Shown here: in pieces, positions 62,475-64,000 of the stretch
Position numbering within the stretch: position 1 is the stretch's first letter
How the letters are laid out: the number at the start of each line of letters is the position of its first letter
Assembly (NCBI GenBank): GCA_019232625.1
Contig: JAFANP010000048.1
Coordinates: 25,093 to 89,092, forward strand
Reading direction: 5' to 3'
DNA length: 64,000 bases
Origin: Alphaproteobacteria bacterium
Lineage (GTDB): Bacteria; Pseudomonadota; Alphaproteobacteria; Sphingomonadales; Sphingomonadaceae
The notes under the pieces: model-generated
Seen by the model: the letters and a program-made list of their open reading frames with translations, nothing else
The model's database searches: none
What the model was told of the DNA's origin: nothing
Translations under genes and position numbers: made by a program

Positions 62475-64000
62475 ACGAGCATGACATACGCGACGTGGTC
62501 ATCGTCGGGGGCGGCACCGCCGGATGGATGGCGGCCGCGGCCTTCGCCCGCTTCCTCAACAACGGCTACACCCGCACGACGCTCATCGAATCCGACGAGA
62601 TCGGCACGATCGGCGTGGGCGAGGCGACCATTCCGCCGCTCATCACCTTCAACCGCATGCTCGGCCTCAACGAGAACGAGTTCCTGAGCGCCACCCAGGG
62701 CACCTTCAAGCTGGGCGTCGAGTTCGTCGACTGGGGGGCGCTCGGCAACCGCTACTTCCACCCGTTCGGCTTCCACGGCCACGATCTGGAAGGCGTCCAC
62801 TTCCACCAGCTCTACCTGCGCGAGCGCCAGCGCCGTGTGCTGCAGGACATCTCCGCCTGGTCGATGAGCGCCGTCGCCGCCGCCCACGGCAAGTTCGCCC
62901 GGCCGAGCGCCGAGGCGCGCCCTCCCCTCTCCCAGCTGCTCTACGCCTTCCATTTCGACGCCGGCCTCTACGCCCGCTACCTGCGCACCTATGCCGAGCG
63001 CGGCGGAGTGACCCGCGTCGAGGGGAAGATCGTCGACACCGCGCTCGGGGGCGAGGACGGCTACGTCCGCTCGGTGACGCTCGCGGGGGGACGGGTGATC
63101 GAGGGCGACCTGTTCATCGACTGCTCGGGCTTTCGCGGCCTGCTCACCGAGCAGGCGCTGGAGACCGGCTACGAGGATTGGACCCACTGGCTGCCCTGCG
63201 ACCGCGCCGTCGCCGTGCCCAGCCGCTACTCCGGCGAGCCGGATCCCTTCACCCGGTCCACCGCCCGCGCCGCCGGCTGGCAGTGGCGGATCCCGCTCCA
63301 GCACCGCATGGGCAACGGCTACGTCTATTCGAGCGCGCATATCTCCGACGACGAGGCGGAGCGCACCCTGCTCGACAATCTCGAGGGAGAGCCGCTCGCC
63401 GACCCGCGCCGCCTCGCCTTCACCACCGGCCGCCGCAAGCTGGCCTGGAACCGCAACGTCGTCGCGATGGGCCTCGCCAGCGGCTTCGTCGAGCCGCTCG
63501 AATCGACCGGCATCTTCTTCATCCAGCGCGGCATCGAGGAGCTGGTGAGCCATCTCCATGCGCCGCCCGACGAGGAGCTGGTCAAGAGCTACAACCGGCG
63601 GATCGCCGAGTGCATCGACGGCGTGATGGAGTTCCTCACCCTGCACTACCGCGCGAGCGACCGCCGCGACACGCCGTTCTGGCGGGCGACGGAGACCGAG
63701 ATCGAGGTCCCGGAGGGCCTGGCGGAGCGGCTGCGCCTCTGGCAGCGCCGGCTGCCGAACCGCCGCAACATCAACCCGCACTACCACGGCTTCGAGTCCT
63801 ACTCCTACTCGGTCATGCTGCTGGGGCTCGCCGGGCCGCTCGAGAGCAGCCTGCCGGCGCTCGACCTGATCGATCCGCAGCGGGCGCTGGCCGCCTTCGA
63901 GGCGCAGCGCGCGCGCACCGCGCGCCTGGTCGCCACGCTGCCCTCGCAGTACGAGTACCTGACCCACGTGCGCGCCGCCGGCGCCGCCGAGCCCGGCCGC
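62471..64000 (+). CDS. Tryptophan-halogenase-like flavoprotein, cut by window end
   Basis: 510 codons are visible and the frame is still open at the window end. GGGTAGWM (13-20), GVGEATIP (48-55), TFKLGVEF with K80, [12 protein letters not shown] and EPLESTGIFFI are all intact, so catalytic competence is expected. Its EPLESTGI segment is closer to the classical tryptophan halogenases (EPLESTGIY) than those of the other paralogs here. Overlaps the degenerate paralog by ATGA. Confidence 0.9.
   Translation, partial: MNEHDIRDVVIVGGGTAGWMAAAAFARFLNNGYTRTTLIESDEIGTIGVGEATIPPLITFNRMLGLNENEFLSATQGTFKLGVEFVDWGALGNRYFHPFGFHGHDLEGVHFHQLYLRERQRRVLQDISAWSMSAVAAAHGKFARPSAEARPPLSQLLYAFHFDAGLYARYLRTYAERGGVTRVEGKIVDTALGGEDGYVRSVTLAGGRVIEGDLFIDCSGFRGLLTEQALETGYEDWTHWLPCDRAVAVPSRYSGEPDPFTRSTARAAGWQWRIPLQHRMGNGYVYSSAHISDDEAERTLLDNLEGEPLADPRRLAFTTGRRKLAWNRNVVAMGLASGFVEPLESTGIFFIQRGIEELVSHLHAPPDEELVKSYNRRIAECIDGVMEFLTLHYRASDRRDTPFWRATETEIEVPEGLAERLRLWQRRLPNRRNINPHYHGFESYSYSVMLLGLAGPLESSLPALDLIDPQRALAAFEAQRARTARLVATLPSQYEYLTHVRAAGAAEPGR

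Overview
The window is a very GC-rich stretch of a Gram-negative chromosome that looks like a member of the Sphingomonadales (Sphingomonas-like Alphaproteobacteria). The signs are large TonB-dependent receptors paired with tryptophan-halogenase-like genes, an Entner-Doudoroff operon, oligosaccharide MFS carriers, and intergenic palindromes of the kind common in sphingomonads. No rRNA, tRNA, CRISPR array, integrase or transposase was seen. Most of the window is devoted to finding, importing and degrading plant-type glycans and their sugars.

Layout. 1-704: 5' part of an ammonium transporter, divergent from 892-4004, a three-gene cluster (GTP-cyclohydrolase-II-like URC1, DUF1688/URC4-like, uracil phosphoribosyltransferase) that matches the URC pyrimidine-degradation pathway. 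4072-12561: a PhyH-type oxygenase, then a galactose region. It holds a mutarotase, galactonate dehydratase and a GH1-like glycosidase on the minus strand, and KDGal kinase, KDPGal aldolase and galactose dehydrogenase on the plus strand, which together make up the De Ley-Doudoroff route. 12570-19202: an envelope glycan/lipid cluster with a nucleotidyltransferase, two CDP-alcohol phosphatidyltransferases, two GT4 glycosyltransferases and a flippase.

19209-43099: a starch/maltodextrin utilisation region. On the minus strand are two halogenase-like flavoproteins, an alpha-amylase-family enzyme, an MFS carrier and a TonB receptor. On the plus strand are two GH13 enzymes, a GH97 enzyme, zwf-edd-glk-eda and a GH31 enzyme, with a LacI-family regulator in the middle. 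Glucose released outside or in the periplasm can be phosphorylated by glk and run through the Entner-Doudoroff pathway encoded next to it. 43333-46936: a small secreted protein of unknown function, a FucP/GluP-type sugar transporter and a secreted carboxylesterase. 46933-49610: phosphomannose isomerase, ROK sugar kinase and an aldo/keto reductase.

47680-54442 (minus strand) is one tightly coupled gene string: GH10 xylanase lipoprotein, GH9 glucanase, secreted mutarotase, aldo/keto reductase and ROK kinase. A 14-bp palindrome like the Xanthomonas/Caulobacter xylan-regulon operator lies in front of it, and an exact copy lies in front of the large TonB receptor at 55842-59207. This makes 47680-64000 a probable xylan/beta-glucan locus. 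The receptor is followed by a cupin-8 protein and is divergent from three consecutive halogenase-like genes. The middle one has lost the FAD-binding, lysine and chloride-site motifs, which makes it the most intriguing single gene here. Several palindromic repeats sit in gene ends or starts; one supplies the last ~30 codons of a phosphatidyltransferase and another the first ~30 codons of an amylase.
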